NCBI GenBank assembly: GCA_003565155.1
Contig: PXDB01000113.1
Span: 1-42,949 of the forward strand
Direction: 5' to 3'
Source: Nitriliruptoraceae bacterium
GTDB lineage: Bacteria > Actinomycetota > Nitriliruptoria > Nitriliruptorales > Nitriliruptoraceae
DNA length: 42,949 nucleotides
Shown here piece after piece: positions 41,167 through 42,949 of the stretch. Made by a program: the position numbers and the translations under genes. The notes beneath the pieces were generated by a model, which saw only the letters and a list, made by a program, of their open reading frames with translations, was not told the origin of the DNA and made no database searches. Numbering within the stretch: position 1 is the stretch's first letter; each line of letters starts with the position of its first letter.

Positions 41167-41685
41167 TCAGCCCTTGGCTTGCAGCGTCTTCCTGATGTCC
41201 TTCAGGAGAAGTACGAGGTGCAGCTCGTCCGTGGGGCTGGGCTCGAACTCGGGGATGAGGTGGAGGTAGAAGCCGCGGGCCCGCTCGGACTCGCTGTGCA
41301 CGAGCAGGCCACGGCAGCCGATGTCGTCGCTGATCGCAGCGACGCGCTGGATGACATCGCGCAGGAGCGCCGCGCCCAGGCCCTGTCGTTGGTGGTCGCG
41401 ATGGACCCCCAGACGCGCGAGCAACGCGACGGGTTGGGGATAGTTGCCGGCGCCTTCGCGCAGCCGCGTGGGGGCGTCGTCGGCGTCGATCCGCGCCATC
41501 GTCCACGCGTAGTAGGCCACCACCTGGTCGCTGTCGACCGGGGTGACCACGAACGCCTTCGTCGTTCCCATGGCCATCGACTGGCGGGCATGGCGCACCA
41601 GCCACTCGGTCTGCTCGACGGAGTCGCAGACGAAGGCGTCGAGCTCGTGGGCGGGGCCGAGCGGCTCGGGCGGCCGGTAGCTCAC
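41167..41685 (-). CDS. GNAT acetyltransferase toxin of a type II toxin-antitoxin pair
   Basis: A 172-residue GNAT-fold protein of the TacT/AtaT-like toxin group, which acetylate aminoacyl-tRNAs in known cases. The acetyl-CoA motif is VALLARLGVHRDHQRQGLGA (Gln/Arg-x-x-Gly-x-Gly/Ala at about 98-105), and RARGFYLHLIPEF supplies the conserved Tyr140. The family-typical start SYRPPEPLGPAHELDAF is also present. The GTG at 41683-41685 overlaps the antitoxin stop as GTGA, so the toxin depends on antitoxin translation. The particular tRNA target is unknown. Confidence 0.9.
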   Translation of the reverse strand: MSYRPPEPLGPAHELDAFVCDSVEQTEWLVRHARQSMAMGTTKAFVVTPVDSDQVVAYYAWTMARIDADDAPTRLREGAGNYPQPVALLARLGVHRDHQRQGLGAALLRDVIQRVAAISDDIGCRGLLVHSESERARGFYLHLIPEFEPSPTDELHLVLLLKDIRKTLQAKG

Positions 41686-41960
41686 TCCACGAACGGGGAG
41701 GGCCGCGCCATCAGCTCTTGCAGACCAGGCAGCTTTCGGGCCGGTCGGGAGTTGATCGCCTCCCACTCGGCAACCGCACGCTCGGACAGCATGAAGCGTT
41801 CCCGGTCGGCCATGACCCGTTGCGCGGCGAGCACCAGGCTGGACTCGGCGAAGTCGGTGAGGTTGCTTCCTGAGGCTTGCACGGCACGCTCGACCAAGCG
41901 TCGGGTCTCGGGCGTGGTGCGGAACTCGATCCGTTCGCCGCGAGCGCGCGTGCTGGCCAT
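41682..41960 (-). CDS. DUF1778 (TacA-like) antitoxin
   Basis: A 92-residue antitoxin. The N-terminal ribbon-helix-helix (about 8-50) reads RIEFRTTPETRRLVERAVQA then SGSNLTDFAESSLVLAAQRV, and the C-terminal tail (SERAVAEWEAINSRPARKLP...LQELMARPSPFVE) is the toxin-wrapping segment. It lies upstream of and overlaps the GNAT toxin, the usual order. The ATG at 41958-41960 is preceded by AGGAAGG. A consensus-like promoter and two repeat structures lie just upstream and probably serve autoregulation. Confidence 0.92.
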   Translation of the reverse strand: MASTRARGERIEFRTTPETRRLVERAVQASGSNLTDFAESSLVLAAQRVMADRERFMLSERAVAEWEAINSRPARKLPGLQELMARPSPFVE

Positions 41961-41981
41961 CGCCTTCGCCTTCCTCGCTCT

Positions 41982-42035
41982 AATGTCCGGCCAATGTACG
42001 GCCGTAAACTTGCGACGTCAACCTTGTGATGTCGC
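41982..42035 (-). promoter_or_regulatory. Promoter and candidate operators of the toxin-antitoxin operon
   Basis: On the minus strand TTGACG (42016-42021) and TACATT (41993-41998) are separated by exactly 17 bp, a good sigma-70-type promoter. Two adjacent 11-bp direct repeats (AATGTCCGGCC at 41982-41992 and AATGTACGGCC at 41993-42003) cover the -10. A 9-bp imperfect inverted repeat, GCGACGTCA-6 nt-TGATGTCGC (42012-42035), covers the -35. Ribbon-helix-helix antitoxins often bind such repeats. Confidence 0.65.
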
Positions 42036-42097
42036 GACGATGCAAGGGGGTCGACAACTGCCGCAGCGACCTGGCGGATCCGGGTGTTTCGCTGCGG

Positions 42098-42676
42098 TCA
42101 GTGCTCCCACTCGACGACGGCTCGCAACTGCGAGGCGACGTTCCGCACGGAGCGCCCGGTGGTGCCGATGACGACGTCGCTGTCCACCGCTTCCAATGCC
42201 CTTGCGAGATGCAGCGAGCGATCCTCATGCCACGACGTGGCCGAGCCGATCTCGCGGCGGCGCACGCGCTGCTGCAGGTCGCTCTCGTCCGCGGTCAGTC
42301 GAGCGAGGGTGACGACAGCCCCGGGCACCGCCTGGTCGAAGCCGCGCAGTTGGCTGGTCTGCTCGATGACCCGCGCGATCATCAGGTTCTTCGCGCCCAC
42401 GGCCGCGCTGTTGCGCCACACGGCAGCGAGGTTCGCCACCGCGAGCCGCTCACCGAAGGGGTCGTCAGCCGGTCGCGGGAACGTCATCGTCAACGCGTCG
42501 AGGTCGACCACCGAGTGCGCGATGCCATCCGTCTCGAGCAGGATGCTCAGCTCCATGGCGGCCGCGGTCTTGCCCACCCCAACGGCACAGGTAATCACCG
42601 GGGTGGGGATCGTCGCATCGCCTTCGACCGTGCGTCGGGTCACGCAACTCGACCGGACCTTGAGCGGCTGGACCAT
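42098..42676 (-). CDS. P-loop NTPase/AAA-like protein, 192 aa
   Basis: The P-loop is TCAVGVGKTAAAMELS, near the N-terminus. VVDLDALTMTFPRPADDPFG and LAAVWRNSAAVGAKNLMIAR follow, a combination seen in small actinobacterial ATP-binding proteins of the nucleotide/shikimate-kinase-like AAA class. RRREIGSATSWHEDRSLHLA resembles their lid region. The substrate is unknown. The ATG at 42674-42676 starts the frame; a GTG 11 codons later would still keep the P-loop. It lies 137 bp upstream of the toxin-antitoxin operon on the same strand, in the accessory tail. Confidence 0.65.
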   Translation of the reverse strand: MVQPLKVRSSCVTRRTVEGDATIPTPVITCAVGVGKTAAAMELSILLETDGIAHSVVDLDALTMTFPRPADDPFGERLAVANLAAVWRNSAAVGAKNLMIARVIEQTSQLRGFDQAVPGAVVTLARLTADESDLQQRVRRREIGSATSWHEDRSLHLARALEAVDSDVVIGTTGRSVRNVASQLRAVVEWEH

Positions 42677-42949
42677 GCTCGCGGGCCGACGAACACGTCG
42701 TCACCGAGGTAGCAGTCACGGGCGTAATGCACCGGTTGGGATGCGTCCTGGTCTGAGCCCACAGCGGTCCTTCGCCGCGAGGACCGAGGTGGGAACGTGC
42801 CCGTGCCCGCTCCCGGACCTGGCAGATACGGCGGTTATGCACCGTCGGCCGTGATCTCGAACTCGGCGCACCGGCCGGGTGTCTGGGACGGTGCAGACGC
42901 GCCAGAGACCCGGTGTAGCGTCGTCGGGGACGGGGATCAGGTGCGGGTC
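42677..42949. other. Window edge without a recognised gene
   Basis: No convincing gene. A minus-strand frame ending TAA near 42837 (CAEFEITADGA) might be the 3' end of a gene beginning beyond the window, but the evidence is weak. Composition is a little less GC-biased than the core, like the rest of the tail from 40.5 kb. Confidence 0.35.

Overview
The window is very G+C-rich, densely packed bacterial DNA. GTG and TTG starts are frequent, stop and start codons overlap as GTGA or ATGA at most gene junctions, and family content is actinobacterial: a WhiB regulator, a PimB'-like mannosyltransferase, a PASTA Ser/Thr kinase, a DUF5304-like protein beside an ROK glucokinase, and an SseA/SufE pair. 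I read it as an actinobacterial chromosome. A deep-branching high-GC lineage such as Nitriliruptoria is possible, but the sequence alone does not prove it.

Layout. 1-0.52 kb: non-coding tandem repeats with a conserved hairpin. 0.5-4.1 kb: rhodanese (sseA) divergent from a SufE-like gene, an M20 amidohydrolase remnant, a DUF6504 gene and ppk2, with GC-rich repeat patches around ppk2. 4.1-10.9 kb: envelope genes, namely an orphan betaine-type binding protein, a thioredoxin-like lipoprotein with a small membrane protein, a coiled-coil lipoprotein, a PASTA kinase, and a zinc-ribbon membrane protein with a discoidin-like end. 11-18 kb: metabolic and repair genes (DAHP synthase, NAD-epimerase, threonine aldolase, inositol monophosphatase, MsrB, PlsC). 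17.9-25.7 kb: a long minus-strand run of overlapping genes (alpha/beta hydrolase, SRPBCC, zinc ribbon; then ArsA-like ATPase, DUF5304-like, ROK kinase, EEP nuclease/phosphatase, S9 peptidase). 25.8-30.8 kb: a multi-spanning membrane protein with a degenerate EEP domain, facing a four-gene operon (DUF309, zinc ribbon, NYN nuclease, PimB'). 30.9-40.5 kb: mutM, TetR, WhiB, a DEDDh exonuclease/GIY-YIG fusion behind a LexA-type operator, CsaA-like, trpD, a lone receiver, a Usp protein, a truncated TusA, and a NicO-type metal exporter with a secreted partner. 40.5-42.9 kb: an accessory tail with an IS1595-type transposase remnant, a DUF1778/GNAT toxin-antitoxin pair and a P-loop protein.

The signals most worth attention are: the consensus SOS box in front of the exonuclease/UvrC-like fusion; a recurring TANCCT/TAGGCT -10-like element just upstream of at least twelve genes, which places mutM on a leaderless transcript; the membrane protein whose EEP domain has lost its catalytic residues; the TusA gene cut by an in-frame TGA but still coupled to its upstream gene; and the 62-bp hairpin repeats. 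I see no CRISPR array, rRNA or tRNA, and no complete mobile element.
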